Source: an uncultured Lachnospiraceae bacterium (GTDB taxonomy: Bacteria > Bacillota > Clostridia > Lachnospirales > Lachnospiraceae). From it: DNA of 60,440 nt. Of the stretch, positions 24,304 through 34,200 are shown piece by piece; positions within the stretch are counted from its first letter, which is position 1; each line of letters begins with the position of its first letter. A program made the translations under genes and the position numbers. The stretch is from the NCBI GenBank assembly GCA_944381515.1, contig CALWLM010000044.1, positions 1 to 60,440 on the forward strand. Reading direction: 5' to 3'. The notes below the pieces were generated by a model. That model did not search any database, was not told the origin of the DNA, and was given only the letters and a program-made list of their open reading frames with translations.

Positions 24304-25569
24304 TTGAACGACATACAAATCCTGGGCGAGATTCCTCTGTATGGTGAGCTTTGCACCCAGGGCTCCAAAAATGCGGTGCTGCCAGTAATGGCTGCCTCGC
24401 TTTTGCATAAAGGCATAACTGTAATTGAAAATGTGCCCCGCATCCAGGATGTGAGCTGTATGGTAAAGATTCTGGAAAAGCTGGGGGCATCTGTGACCTG
24501 GCAGGATCACCATATGGAAATCGATGCAAGCTGCCTTGTCTGTTCGGAGATCCCTCTGGATTATGTCAGGCAAATGCGTTCCTCCATTATGGTGCTTGGC
24601 CCTCTGGTTGCCCGAATGGGCCAGGCTGTGACCTACTATCCCGGCGGCTGTTCCATTGGCAAGCGGCCGGTGGATTATCATGTTAAGCTTCTGCGCGATC
24701 TGGGAATCGCGGTGGAGGAGTGCGACGGGCGTATTGAGGCCAAGGCCGGCCGCTATCACGGGACGGAGCTCTTTTTGGATTTCCCCAGTGTGGGAGCTAC
24801 GGAAAACGCCGTTATGGCTGCGGTAGGAGCCGAAGGCGAGACGGTGATTCATGGCTGCGCCAGAGAGCCGGAGATTGTGGAGCTGTGTCTCTTTCTTCGG
24901 GAAATGGGGATTGAGACAAAGGGAGCCGGAACGAATACGATTCGGGTCCGGAGACAGGAAGGTTTAAAGGACCCCCATTATCATGTCTGCGGCGATCGGA
25001 TTGCGGCGGGCACCTACCTGGCGGCGGCGGCAGCCACCGGCGGGGAGATCTGTCTGACGGACGCGCCGGTTTCCTACATGCAGGCTACTTTGAAGGCGCT
25101 GACAGCCTGCGGCTGCCGGCTGGAGAGCGAGTCCAATCGGGTCTGGCTCAGGGCGCCGGAGAGACTTAAAGCCATAGAATTTCTTGAGACGGAGGTGTAT
25201 CCCGGCTTTCCTACCGACATGCAGTCGGTCTTTTTGGCCTTATTGTGTATGGCCGATGGCGACAGCGTGATCCGGGAAAATATCTTTGAGGGACGTTTTG
25301 AGACGGCCGGCGAGCTGCGCCGCCTGGGAGCAGACATCGAGGTCGAGGGCCGGGAGGCCAGAATTCATGCAGGAAGACGGTTGAAGGGCGCTTCTGTTAC
25401 AGCCAGGGATCTGCGCGGCGGTGCGGCCCTGATTGTGGCGGGCCTGGCGGCGCAGGGAGAAACGGTGGTCCGCCACTGCGAACATGTGGACCGGGGCTAT
25501 GAGAGGATCGTGGAGGATCTGTCCCGGCTGGGCGCCAGGATAAAGAGAAGGAGCGAACCGGTTCTGTGA
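24304..25569 (+). CDS. murA: UDP-N-acetylglucosamine 1-carboxyvinyltransferase
   Basis: 421 residues, EPSP-synthase fold. GSKNAVLPVMAASLL near the N-terminus, RSSIMVLGPLVARMG, PGGCSIGKRPVDYH with the PEP-reactive (fosfomycin-sensitive) cysteine, and late FPTDMQS and LRGGAALIVAGLAA motifs. Makes UDP-GlcNAc-enolpyruvate, the first committed step of muropeptide synthesis. The start is TTG at 24304 with GGAGGG 6 bases upstream; the nearby ATG at 24300 is out of frame. It occupies the place where murG is often found in dcw clusters. Confidence 0.93.
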   Translation: MNDIQILGEIPLYGELCTQGSKNAVLPVMAASLLHKGITVIENVPRIQDVSCMVKILEKLGASVTWQDHHMEIDASCLVCSEIPLDYVRQMRSSIMVLGPLVARMGQAVTYYPGGCSIGKRPVDYHVKLLRDLGIAVEECDGRIEAKAGRYHGTELFLDFPSVGATENAVMAAVGAEGETVIHGCAREPEIVELCLFLREMGIETKGAGTNTIRVRRQEGLKDPHYHVCGDRIAAGTYLAAAAATGGEICLTDAPVSYMQATLKALTACGCRLESESNRVWLRAPERLKAIEFLETEVYPGFPTDMQSVFLALLCMADGDSVIRENIFEGRFETAGELRRLGADIEVEGREARIHAGRRLKGASVTARDLRGGAALIVAGLAAQGETVVRHCEHVDRGYERIVEDLSRLGARIKRRSEPVL

Positions 25570-25583
25570 TTTAAGGAGGACGT

Positions 25584-26423
25584 ATGACGAAGAAAGCGCG
25601 GTCAAGGAGATGGAAAAGAATACGGAATTTTTTCCTATGTCTTTTTGCTCTGACGGCGCTTCTCCTGATTTTTCTGTGGAATATGCGTATCGATGTGATT
25701 TCTGTTGAGGGCAGCGAGTTTTACTCGGAGGAAGAAATCATCGATTTTATCTTTGAAACGCCGGCGGAGCGCAATTTCCTCTATGCCTGGCTGAACAACC
25801 GTTTTGGAGAGCGCAAGAGTATCCCCTTTGTGGCGGGGTATATGCTGGAATTTGCCGGAGTCCATGAGGTGAAGGTCACCGTATATGAAAAACGGGTGAT
25901 CGGATATATCGAGTACATGGGAAGCAATATGTATTTCGATCAGGACGGGACGATTGTGGAGAGCTCTTCTGAAAAGCGGGAAGGCGTGCCTCTTATTACC
26001 GGGCTTCATTTTGACTATATCGTATTGTACAAGCCTCTGCCGGTGGAGGATGATACGACCTTTACCCAGATTTTGAATTTAACGCAGCTGATCGCCCGGT
26101 ACGATATTGATGTAGACCGAATTTATTTCGATTCCCGGATGAACGCTACCCTGCATATCGGCAATATCCGCGTGCAGCTGGGAGGCAACGAAAATATGGA
26201 ATATAAAATTGCGGAGCTGGATGGGATGCTGCCGCAGTTAAGCGGCCTGTCCGGTGTCCTTCATCTGGAGAATTATGACCGTACGGCCATGAATCCTTCC
26301 TATTCCTTTATCCAGGATGAGGAGCCGGAGGAGACGGCCGGAGCCGAAGAAGAAAACGGACAGACAAGCGAGACGACCGCGCCGGAGACGGAGGGGCAGG
26401 GAGAGGCAGCTGGTGAAAATTAA
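25584..26423 (+). CDS. ftsQ: Cell division protein FtsQ/DivIB
   Basis: 279 residues: basic cytoplasmic N-terminus (KKARSRRWKRIRN), one membrane helix (about 14-35), a POTRA domain starting RIDVISVEGSEFYSEEEI, the beta-rich FtsQ core (MYFDQDGTIVESS, VPLITGL), and a Glu/Thr-rich disordered tail from about residue 245. Scaffold that joins FtsL/FtsB to the division PBP. AAGGAGG precedes the ATG, 14 bases after murA. Confidence 0.88.
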   Translation: MTKKARSRRWKRIRNFFLCLFALTALLLIFLWNMRIDVISVEGSEFYSEEEIIDFIFETPAERNFLYAWLNNRFGERKSIPFVAGYMLEFAGVHEVKVTVYEKRVIGYIEYMGSNMYFDQDGTIVESSSEKREGVPLITGLHFDYIVLYKPLPVEDDTTFTQILNLTQLIARYDIDVDRIYFDSRMNATLHIGNIRVQLGGNENMEYKIAELDGMLPQLSGLSGVLHLENYDRTAMNPSYSFIQDEEPEETAGAEEENGQTSETTAPETEGQGEAAGEN

Positions 26424-26487
26424 GGAATATTATCCTAAAAAAGGGAGAAAGTAGAAAGAGGCGGGATAAAAAAGTAAAAACTTTGTC

Positions 26488-26516
26488 TTGCACTTTTTAC
26501 AAAAATAGAATATGAT
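26488..26516 (+). promoter_or_regulatory. ftsZ promoter
   Basis: TTGCAC, 17 bases, TATGAT, in the 196-base gap before ftsZ. It implies separate transcription of ftsZ with a leader of about 105 bases. Confidence 0.6.
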
Positions 26517-26628
26517 TGTATCGTGCATCAAAAGATAAAATAGGGTGAACAGGTACGAGACGGACGGGACTTACTGATTCGTCTAATCGTTTTATCAGTA
26601 GATAGATGGCAGGAGGAGAATGATTGGT

Positions 26629-27786
26629 ATGTTGGAGATCAAAGTGGCGGAATCGGACAGCTCGGCAAAGATCATTGTGATTGGAGTGGGCGGAGCCGGC
26701 AACAATGCAGTAAATCGAATGATTGATGAGAATATCGGAGGGGTGGAGTTTATCGGGATCAATACCGATAAGCAGGCTCTTTCTCTGTGCAAGGCCCCGA
26801 CAACGATCCAGATCGGCGAGAAGCTGACCAAGGGATTGGGCGCGGGAGCCAAGCCCGAGGTGGGGCAGAAGGCTGCGGAGGAGAGCACGGAGGAGCTGTC
26901 CAACGCCATGAAGGGAGCCGATATGGTCTTCGTCACCTGTGGTATGGGCGGAGGCACCGGCACCGGAGCCGCTCCTGTGATCGCAGGCCTGGCCAAGAGC
27001 ATGGGTATTCTGACGGTAGGCGTGGTGACCAAGCCTTTCCGTTTTGAGGCCAAGACCCGTATGACCAATGCTTTGGCCGGCATTGACCGTCTGAAGGAGA
27101 ATGTGGACACGCTGATCGTGATTCCCAACGACCGTCTCCTGGAGATTGTGGACCGCCGTACGACTATGCCCGACGCTTTGAAAAAGGCGGACGAGGTGCT
27201 CCAGCAGGCTGTTCAGGGCATTACTGATCTGATTAACGTGCCGGGTCTGATCAATCTGGACTTTGCCGATGTGCAGACCGTAATGACGGACAAGGGTATC
27301 GCCCATATCGGTATCGGCCGGGCCAGAGGAGACGACAAAGCTATCGAGGCTGTCAAGCAGGCTGTGGCCAGCCCGCTTCTGGAGACGACCATCGAGGGAG
27401 CTACTCATGTCATCATCAATATTTCCGGCGATATCGGCCTGATGGAGGCAAACGAGGCTGCCAGTTATGTACAGGAGCTGGCTGGCGATACTGCCAATAT
27501 TATTTTCGGCGCCATGTATGATGAAAATGTTCAGGACGAGGCAACGATCACCGTTATTGCCACCGGCCTGGAGCCTCATGAGGAGGAGAATGACATCGCG
27601 TCGGCCATGGCCAGATTCAACAGCAAGCCCAGGACGGAGACCCCGGATGAGAACCGATATTCCTTTGGGGCAGGCACGGTCGGATCGGGCAGCGCCGGTT
27701 CTGCCGGGACCAGTATTCCTTCCTGGAAGGGAACCATTCAGGAAAAGACTATCGACGTCCCCAAGTTTCTGCAGAAAAAGAGATAA
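26629..27786 (+). CDS. ftsZ: Cell division protein FtsZ
   Basis: 385 residues from ATG 26629. GTPase motifs: [27 protein letters not shown] (tubulin signature), NDRLLEI and [11 protein letters not shown] (T7 synergy loop). Polymerises into the cytokinetic ring. A variable linker (about 318-370) is followed by the C-terminal peptide [11 protein letters not shown] that binds FtsA/SepF-type anchors. ATG 26620 is also possible: AGGAGG ends 3 bases before it but 12 bases before 26629. MLEIK is the common start among relatives. Last gene of the cluster, ending in a strong terminator. Confidence 0.96.
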   Translation: MLEIKVAESDSSAKIIVIGVGGAGNNAVNRMIDENIGGVEFIGINTDKQALSLCKAPTTIQIGEKLTKGLGAGAKPEVGQKAAEESTEELSNAMKGADMVFVTCGMGGGTGTGAAPVIAGLAKSMGILTVGVVTKPFRFEAKTRMTNALAGIDRLKENVDTLIVIPNDRLLEIVDRRTTMPDALKKADEVLQQAVQGITDLINVPGLINLDFADVQTVMTDKGIAHIGIGRARGDDKAIEAVKQAVASPLLETTIEGATHVIINISGDIGLMEANEAASYVQELAGDTANIIFGAMYDENVQDEATITVIATGLEPHEEENDIASAMARFNSKPRTETPDENRYSFGAGTVGSGSAGSAGTSIPSWKGTIQEKTIDVPKFLQKKR

Positions 27787-27803
27787 ATATTATGACTGAA
27801 TTG

Positions 27804-27851
27804 AGGAAGGGCTCCTGCGAAACCCACAGTTTTCGCCAGCCCTTCCTTTTT
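27804..27851 (+). terminator. Rho-independent terminator after ftsZ
   Basis: AGGAAGGGCT pairs with AGCCCTTCCT, with an inner GCGAAA/TTTCGC stem, then TTTTT. It ends the dcw cluster and lies just beyond the 3' end of the convergent minus-strand gene. Confidence 0.9.
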
Positions 27852-27860
27852 GCTTATCGG

Positions 27861-29120
27861 TCAGTTTAACTCGGCCATCCGGGTGACGGCCACGAAAATT
27901 GCCGAGATTTTGTACCAGGTCCGGTAATCTACCACCCCGGTCTGGGGCAGGCCGAAGACGGACTGGAAGGTGCGGACCGCCTCAGCGGTGGCCGGTCCGT
28001 ATATGCCGTCGGCGGCAATGGTGGGAATGGCTGTGTAGACGGAGGCGACTGCGTTTAGCTGCTCCTGCATCTGCCGCACCTTGTCTCCTCTGGAACCCTG
28101 GGTCAGATTCTCTCCGGGCCAGGAGGACGGAATGCCGGAGATGATCTCGGCGGAATTGATGTACATATCCTCCCCGTAGTAATGGCGGATGATTTCAATG
28201 GGGGAGTAGCCCTGATCTCCCAGGGTTTTGGACCCCCACTGACTCAGCCAATTGGGGCAGGTGACTCTCTTGCCGTCGCAGTACTGGGTCAGGATTGGCT
28301 GCTTGACATCGGGCCGCGACAGATAGTTGGTGAAAATGTCGTCCACAACCATGGAAATCTCTTCGTAGATATTCCGGCCGTAAATCCATTTCTGGTCGTA
28401 GGCGGTGGAGGAGGTAATGGTGAAATCGTAACCCCGGTTGCGGTACCATTCGGTATATACGCGATTCATTGTAAAGGACATGATTGCCAGCACATTGGCG
28501 GTGATGGTGGATTGGGGCCAGGTAGCATAGATTTCACTGGAGGCCACATTTTTGATATAATCCCGATAGGGAACGTAATAATTGGAGGCGGAGCTGTTGG
28601 AGGGGGCGCCGTCGTGAACGACGATGGTTTCGGGTACGACAACGCGGCTGAGCACAATTTCCCCGCTGTCTCCCACCGGCTTGATTTCATCTTCGGCGAT
28701 TTTGGGAGGAAATTCTCCGTAGAGAGTATGGTCGGGAATCAATACGTTATCGGAGGGGGAGGGGCCGGCTGCCAAAGGGCGCATCTCCACCGGCTGCAGG
28801 GCCAGTACGCCGGGGAGAATCTCGGTGCCGGTCACGGTTACCGGCTCGTAACCCTCGGCGGTAATATGAAGCGTATATTCGGTATAGGGCCTTGGTTCTC
28901 CGGGTTCCATACTGTATTCCAGAGGCGGAGAGGGCAGGGATATCTGTTCGGTCTGCCCGGAAGAGTCGGTATCGATCTCTTCTATAGTCCGATTGGGATC
29001 GTCGGTATCGGCGATGGAGACGGTGGCGTGATCGATGGGAAAATGATTGAGGGCGGATACGACGCTTACTTTCAGCTGCCCCTCACTTCCGCCGTCGGTT
29101 TCAGTCTTCCTTATTTTCAT
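27861..29120 (-). CDS. SpoIID-like protein with C-terminal peptidoglycan-binding domain
   Basis: 419 residues. Residues about 15-112 form a beta-rich carboxypeptidase-regulatory-like domain (LKVSVVSALNHFPIDHATV, YTLHITAEGYEPVTVTG). A SpoIID/LytB-like region spans about 180-325 (YIKNVASSEIYATWP, ANVLAIMSFTMNRV, DQKWIYGRNIYEE, LSQWGSKTLGDQGYSP). PG_binding_1 lies at about 340-412 (GDKVRQMQEQLNAVA, ADGIYGPATAEAVRTFQ). SpoIID cleaves glycan strands during engulfment. No signal peptide is seen, so a cytosolic mother-cell role or unusual export must be assumed. AAGGAA lies upstream of the ATG. Convergent with ftsZ. Confidence 0.75.
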   Translation of the reverse strand: MKIRKTETDGGSEGQLKVSVVSALNHFPIDHATVSIADTDDPNRTIEEIDTDSSGQTEQISLPSPPLEYSMEPGEPRPYTEYTLHITAEGYEPVTVTGTEILPGVLALQPVEMRPLAAGPSPSDNVLIPDHTLYGEFPPKIAEDEIKPVGDSGEIVLSRVVVPETIVVHDGAPSNSSASNYYVPYRDYIKNVASSEIYATWPQSTITANVLAIMSFTMNRVYTEWYRNRGYDFTITSSTAYDQKWIYGRNIYEEISMVVDDIFTNYLSRPDVKQPILTQYCDGKRVTCPNWLSQWGSKTLGDQGYSPIEIIRHYYGEDMYINSAEIISGIPSSWPGENLTQGSRGDKVRQMQEQLNAVASVYTAIPTIAADGIYGPATAEAVRTFQSVFGLPQTGVVDYRTWYKISAIFVAVTRMAELN

Positions 29121-29199
29121 GGGATATATTCCTTTTGATCTGTGTCACTAACATCATATGGGGCATATCAGCGAAAAATTCAGGAGAGGAGGGTGTTTT

Positions 29200-29916
29200 A
29201 TGAAGTATTATCTGTGTTTTGCCGCGATGGGGGCTGTGCTTTTGGTGTTTTTTGTCCGCGAAAAGCTTCGAAGCTATTGTGTGCGCGCCCTGTTTTGGAA
29301 GACGGCGGTTTCCGTTATGTTTATGGCGGCTGGCGCAGCGGCGGCCGGAGCTATCCCGGCGGCGTCTGCACAGCGGGGGTTTTCCTGGTTTGTCCTGGGA
29401 GGACTGCTTTTCGGGCTGCTGGGCGATATCTGGCTGGATTTGAAATACGTCTATCCCCAGGACGACGCCCGTTATACCTATGCCGGATTTACGGTCTTTT
29501 CCATTGGGCATATTCTCTTTATTCTGGGGATGCTTCGATATTATGCCGACTTTTCGCGCCCCCTCGTTGTGATTGTCCCTCTGGCGGCGGGTTTTGCTCT
29601 GGGAGTGGGCAACGGTCTTCTGGGGCCGGTGATGAAGCTGAAATTTGGCCGGTTTAAGGGGATTGTCATGTTCTATGGAGGTATTCTGTTTGCCATGACT
29701 TTGCTGGCCGGGAGCCTGGCCCTTGACCAGGGCTTTCAAAACGGAGCGCTGGACTGGATGTTTGCCGGAGGAATCCTTTTTGCGGTCTCAGACCTGATTC
29801 TGAGCCGGACCTATTTTGGAGAAGGTTATGAACGGCCGGTGGACATCATTGCCAACTATGTCTTTTACTATGCCGCCCAGTTTGCAATAGCTGCATCCCT
29901 TTTGTTTGTGGTGTGA
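29200..29916 (+). CDS. YhhN-family membrane protein (lysoplasmalogenase-like)
   Basis: 238 residues, about 7-8 hydrophobic segments. GGLLFGLLGDIWLDLK and FSIGHILFILGML match the YhhN/TMEM86 family, and the C-terminal AVSDLILSRTYF carries the second conserved acidic motif. TMEM86 enzymes hydrolyse the vinyl ether of lysoplasmalogens; many anaerobic Clostridia make plasmalogens, so that role is plausible but unproven here. The start at 29200 has GGAGAGGAGGG upstream; the extension to 29158 overlaps no known motif. The carA promoter begins 48 bases after the stop. Confidence 0.78.
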   Translation: MKYYLCFAAMGAVLLVFFVREKLRSYCVRALFWKTAVSVMFMAAGAAAAGAIPAASAQRGFSWFVLGGLLFGLLGDIWLDLKYVYPQDDARYTYAGFTVFSIGHILFILGMLRYYADFSRPLVVIVPLAAGFALGVGNGLLGPVMKLKFGRFKGIVMFYGGILFAMTLLAGSLALDQGFQNGALDWMFAGGILFAVSDLILSRTYFGEGYERPVDIIANYVFYYAAQFAIAASLLFVV

Positions 29917-29963
29917 CAAAAAAGGGCCTGTAACACAAAATGCTATAATTATGTGACAGCTTA

Positions 29964-29992
29964 TTGACAGGATAATCATTTTGCGGTAGAAT
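29964..29992 (+). promoter_or_regulatory. carAB promoter
   Basis: TTGACA, 17 bases, TAGAAT. The leader to the ATG at 30113 is about 115 bases and very GC-rich, with GCCGGC repeats (30028-30033, 30044-30049) able to form a hairpin. I see no PyrR site or arginine-type operator. Confidence 0.65.
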
Positions 29993-30112
29993 CTTTACAA
30001 TTTGAGCTGTGAAAGCCCGGGGCGGCGGCCGGCCTGAAAGGGAGCCGGCGGCATGGCCGGAGGGGCCGGACGGCGGAACAATAAAACAGCAGTGAAAGGA
30101 TACGGTGGAAGG

Positions 30113-31258
30113 ATGAAAGCATATCTGATACTGGAGGACGGGACGGTTTTTGCGGGGACAAGCATAGGCTCGCCCAGAGAGATGATCAGCGAGATCGTCT
30201 TCAATACATCGATGACAGGTTATCTGGAGGTGCTTACCGATCCTTCCTATGCCGGGCAGGCGGTGGTGATGACCTACCCCCTGATCGGCAACTACGGTAT
30301 TTGCCGGGAGGATATGGAGTCTCGACAGGCCTGGCCCGACGGCTTTATTGTGAGAGAGCTGTCCCGGATGCCCAGCAATTTCCGTTCCCGGGAGACCATA
30401 CAGGATTTTCTGGTAAGTCAGAATATTCCCGGCATCTGCGGGATTGATACCAGAGCTCTGACCAAGATTCTCCGGGAGAAGGGCACGATGAACGGCATGA
30501 TTACCACAGACGGGAACTTCAACATTGAGACAGTGCGCGCCCGTCTGAGAGAGTATACGCCCTCCGGCGTGGTGATGCGCACCAGCTGCCGGGAGAAATA
30601 TCAGGTGCTTCCGTCTGTGCAGGCGGCCGGTGAGGCGGAGCATGACTACCGCAGGCTGCGCCATGCCCAGACCGGCGCCGGCAAGAGGGTGGCTCTGCTG
30701 GATGTGGGAGCCAAAAACAATATTGCAAGGAGCCTGGCAGCCAGAGGGTGCGAGGTGACGGTTTACCCTGCCTGGACGAAGGCGGAGGAGATCCTGGCCG
30801 GCAATCCCGATGGAATCATGCTCAGCAACGGCCCTGGAGATCCCAAGGAGTGTACGGATATCATTCGGGAGGTGCGCAAGCTTTACGAATCGGATGTGCC
30901 GATTTTTGCCATCTGCTTGGGACATCAGCTGATGGCTCTGGCCACCGGAGCGGACACCTACAAGCTGAAATACGGTCACCGCGGCGGCAACCATCCGGTG
31001 CGGGACGTGGAGACGGGCAGAGTCTACATTTCCTCTCAGAATCACGGTTATGCCGTGGATGTGAAGACGCTGGATGAGAAGGTGGCAAAGGAAGCCTTTG
31101 TCAATGTCAACGATGGCACCAACGAAGGGCTTTCCTATGTAGGCAAAAATATTTTTACGGTGCAGTTTCACCCGGAGGCATGTCCCGGACCGCAGGATTC
31201 CGGCGTGCTGTTTGATCGGTTTATCAAGATGATGGAGGAGGGAAAGAAAGATGCCTAA
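30113..31258 (+). CDS. carA: Carbamoyl-phosphate synthase small (glutaminase) subunit
   Basis: 381 residues. The N-terminal domain (YLILEDGTVFAGTSIG, NTSMTGYLEVLTDPSYAGQ) is followed by a class-I glutamine amidotransferase domain with FAICLGHQLMALA (catalytic Cys268) and FHPEACPGP (catalytic His). Hydrolyses glutamine and channels ammonia to CarB. Start 30113 is preferred because the conserved strand follows at once. The stop overlaps the carB start by 8 bases. Confidence 0.95.
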   Translation: MKAYLILEDGTVFAGTSIGSPREMISEIVFNTSMTGYLEVLTDPSYAGQAVVMTYPLIGNYGICREDMESRQAWPDGFIVRELSRMPSNFRSRETIQDFLVSQNIPGICGIDTRALTKILREKGTMNGMITTDGNFNIETVRARLREYTPSGVVMRTSCREKYQVLPSVQAAGEAEHDYRRLRHAQTGAGKRVALLDVGAKNNIARSLAARGCEVTVYPAWTKAEEILAGNPDGIMLSNGPGDPKECTDIIREVRKLYESDVPIFAICLGHQLMALATGADTYKLKYGHRGGNHPVRDVETGRVYISSQNHGYAVDVKTLDEKVAKEAFVNVNDGTNEGLSYVGKNIFTVQFHPEACPGPQDSGVLFDRFIKMMEEGKKDA

Positions 31259-34200
31259 GAATCCTGAGATCAAGAAAGTACTGGTAATCGGTTCCGGCCC
31301 CATCGTTATTGGTCAGGCCGCCGAGTTCGACTATGCCGGCACGCAGGCCTGCCGCGCCCTGAAGGAGGAGGGCCTGGAGGTAGTGCTGGTCAATTCCAAT
31401 CCGGCTACCATCATGACGGACAAGGACATCGCTGACATGGTCTACATCGAGCCTTTGACCGTGGAAGTGTTAAAGGAGCTGATTATAAAGGAGCGGCCTG
31501 ACAGCGTGCTGCCCACCCTGGGCGGCCAGGCGGCGTTAAATCTGGCCATGGAGCTGGAGGAGAGCGGCTTTCTGAAGGAACAGAATGTGCGCCTGATAGG
31601 AACCACCTCTCTGACCATCCGCAAGGCGGAGGACCGTCAGGAGTTCAAAAACACCATGGAAAAGATCGGAGAGCCCTGCGCTCCCTCTCAGGTGGTGACC
31701 GACGTACCCACCGGTCTGGCTTTTGCCGCAAAGATCGGCTATCCTGTTGTGCTGCGTCCGGCCTATACCCTGGGCGGCAGCGGCGGCGGCATCGCCCATA
31801 ATCCGGCGGAGATGACGGAAATCCTGGAGAATGGTCTGCGTCTCTCCCGTGTGGGGCAGGTGCTGGTGGAGCGCTGCATCGCCGGCTGGAAGGAAATCGA
31901 GTATGAGGTAATGCGGGATGCCGCCGGCAGCTGCATCACCATCTGTAATATGGAAAACATTGATCCGGTGGGAGTGCATACCGGCGACAGCATCGTCGTG
32001 GCTCCTTCTCAGACTCTGGGCGACAAGGAATACCAGATGCTCAGAAGCGCAGCCTTAAATATTATCAACGAGCTGGAGATCACCGGCGGCTGCAACGTGC
32101 AGTTTGCCCTGCATCCTGAGAGTTTTGAATACTGCGTGATCGAGGTTAATCCCCGTGTCAGCCGTTCCTCGGCTCTGGCCAGCAAAGCCACCGGCTATCC
32201 CATTGCCAAGGTGGCGGCAAAGATTGCTCTGGGCTACACTCTGGATGAGATTCCCAATGCTGTCACTGGCAAGACCTACGCCAGCTTTGAGCCGGCTCTG
32301 GACTACTGCGTAGTGAAGCTGCCCAGGCTTCCCTTTGATAAGTTCATCTATGCCAAGCGTACCCTGACCACGCAGATGAAGGCCACCGGCGAGGTTATGA
32401 GCATCTGCACCAACTTTGAGGGGGCTTTGATGAAGGCCCTGCGCTCCCTGGAGCAGCATGTGGACAGTCTGATTACCGGCGATTACGACGGTATGGATGA
32501 TGAGAAGCTGTGGAAGGCCCTGGGGCAGGTGGACGACCGCCGGATTTTTGCCATTGCCGAGGGTCTGCGCCGCGGTTTTGCCCCGGAGGCTATTCATGAG
32601 ATTACCAAAATCGACTGCTGGTTTATCGATAAGATTTCCATTTTGGTGGAGATGGAGGAGAGACTGCGCCGGGAGGAGCTGACGCCGGAGCTTCTCGCCG
32701 AAGCCAAGAGAATTGAATTCCCGGACAATGTGATCGCTTCTCTCAGCGGACGGACGGAGGCGGAGATTCGCGGACTGCGCCGGGAGTGGGGAATTCACGC
32801 CGTTTTCAAGATGGTGGATACCTGCGCGGCTGAATTTGCGGCTCATACGCCCTACTACTACTCCTGCTTTGATGGATTTAACGAGGTGGAGGCCGGCGGC
32901 GAACGCAAAAAGGTGCTGGTGTTAGGCTCCGGCCCGATCCGCATTGGACAGGGCATAGAGTTTGATTTCTGTTCGGTTCATGCCACCTGGGCATTTTCCC
33001 AGGTGGGTTATGAGACCATTATTGTAAACAACAATCCGGAGACCGTCAGCACGGACTTTGACATCGCAGACAAACTGTATTTTGAACCTCTGACGCCGGA
33101 GGATGTGGCCAATATCGTAGATCTGGAGAAGCCCGACGGAGCCATCGTCCAGTTTGGCGGACAGACGGCCATCAAGCTGACCGAGAGCCTGATGAAAATG
33201 GGCGTGCCGATCCTTGGCACTGCCGCCGAGGACGTGGATGCGGCGGAGGACCGGGAGCTCTTTGACCAGATTCTGGAGCAGTGCGGAATTCCCAGACCCA
33301 AGGGAAAGACGGTATTTACCTGCGAGGAGGCGCTTCAGGCAGCTCATGAGCTGGGCTACCCGGTGCTGGTGCGCCCGTCCTACGTGCTGGGCGGCCAGGG
33401 AATGCAGATTGCCATCAACGATGAGGATATCGTGCAGTTTATCGGCGTGATCAACCGGATTGCTCAGGAGCACCCGATTCTGGTGGATAAGTACCTGGTG
33501 GGCAAAGAGGTGGAGGTGGATGCGGTCTGCGATGGAATCGACATCCTGATCCCCGGTATTATGGAGCATATCGAGAGAGCCGGCGTTCATTCCGGCGACA
33601 GCATCTCGGTCTATCCGGCTCAGACTCTGTCCGACGAGGTGAAAAAGACCATCGGCATCTACACGGAAAAACTGGCCAAGGCCCTTCACGTAAAGGGCAT
33701 GATCAATATTCAGTTCATTGTGGCAGACGGAGAGGTATATGTAATTGAGGTAAATCCCCGTTCCAGCCGTACTGTGCCCTATATCAGCAAGGTTACCGGC
33801 ATTCCCATTGTGAAGCTTGCCTGCCAGGCGATTATGGGCAAATCGATCCGGGAGCTGGGATATACGCCCGGCGTACAGCCGGAGGCCGACTACATTGCCA
33901 TCAAGATGCCGGTCTTCTCCTTTGAGAAGCTGCGCGGCGCCGATATCGCTCTGGGGCCGGAGATGAAGTCTACCGGAGAGTGCCTGGGCATAGCAAAGAC
34001 CTTCCACGAGGCTCTGTACAAGGCGTTCCTGGGAGCAGGATACCGTCTGCCCAAATTTAAAAAGATGATTATGACCATCAAGGATGCCGACAAGGAAGAG
34101 GCGGTGGCTGTGGCCCGCCGGTTTGAAAAGCTGGGCTATACGATTTACGCTACCAGGGGAACCGCGGAGTACCTGAACCAGGCCGGCGTCCATGCTCTGA

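Noticed and set aside
29993-30112. PyrR-binding or T-box control of carAB
   Set aside because: I looked for a PyrR-type loop and for T-box hallmarks and found neither; only GC-rich repeats are present.
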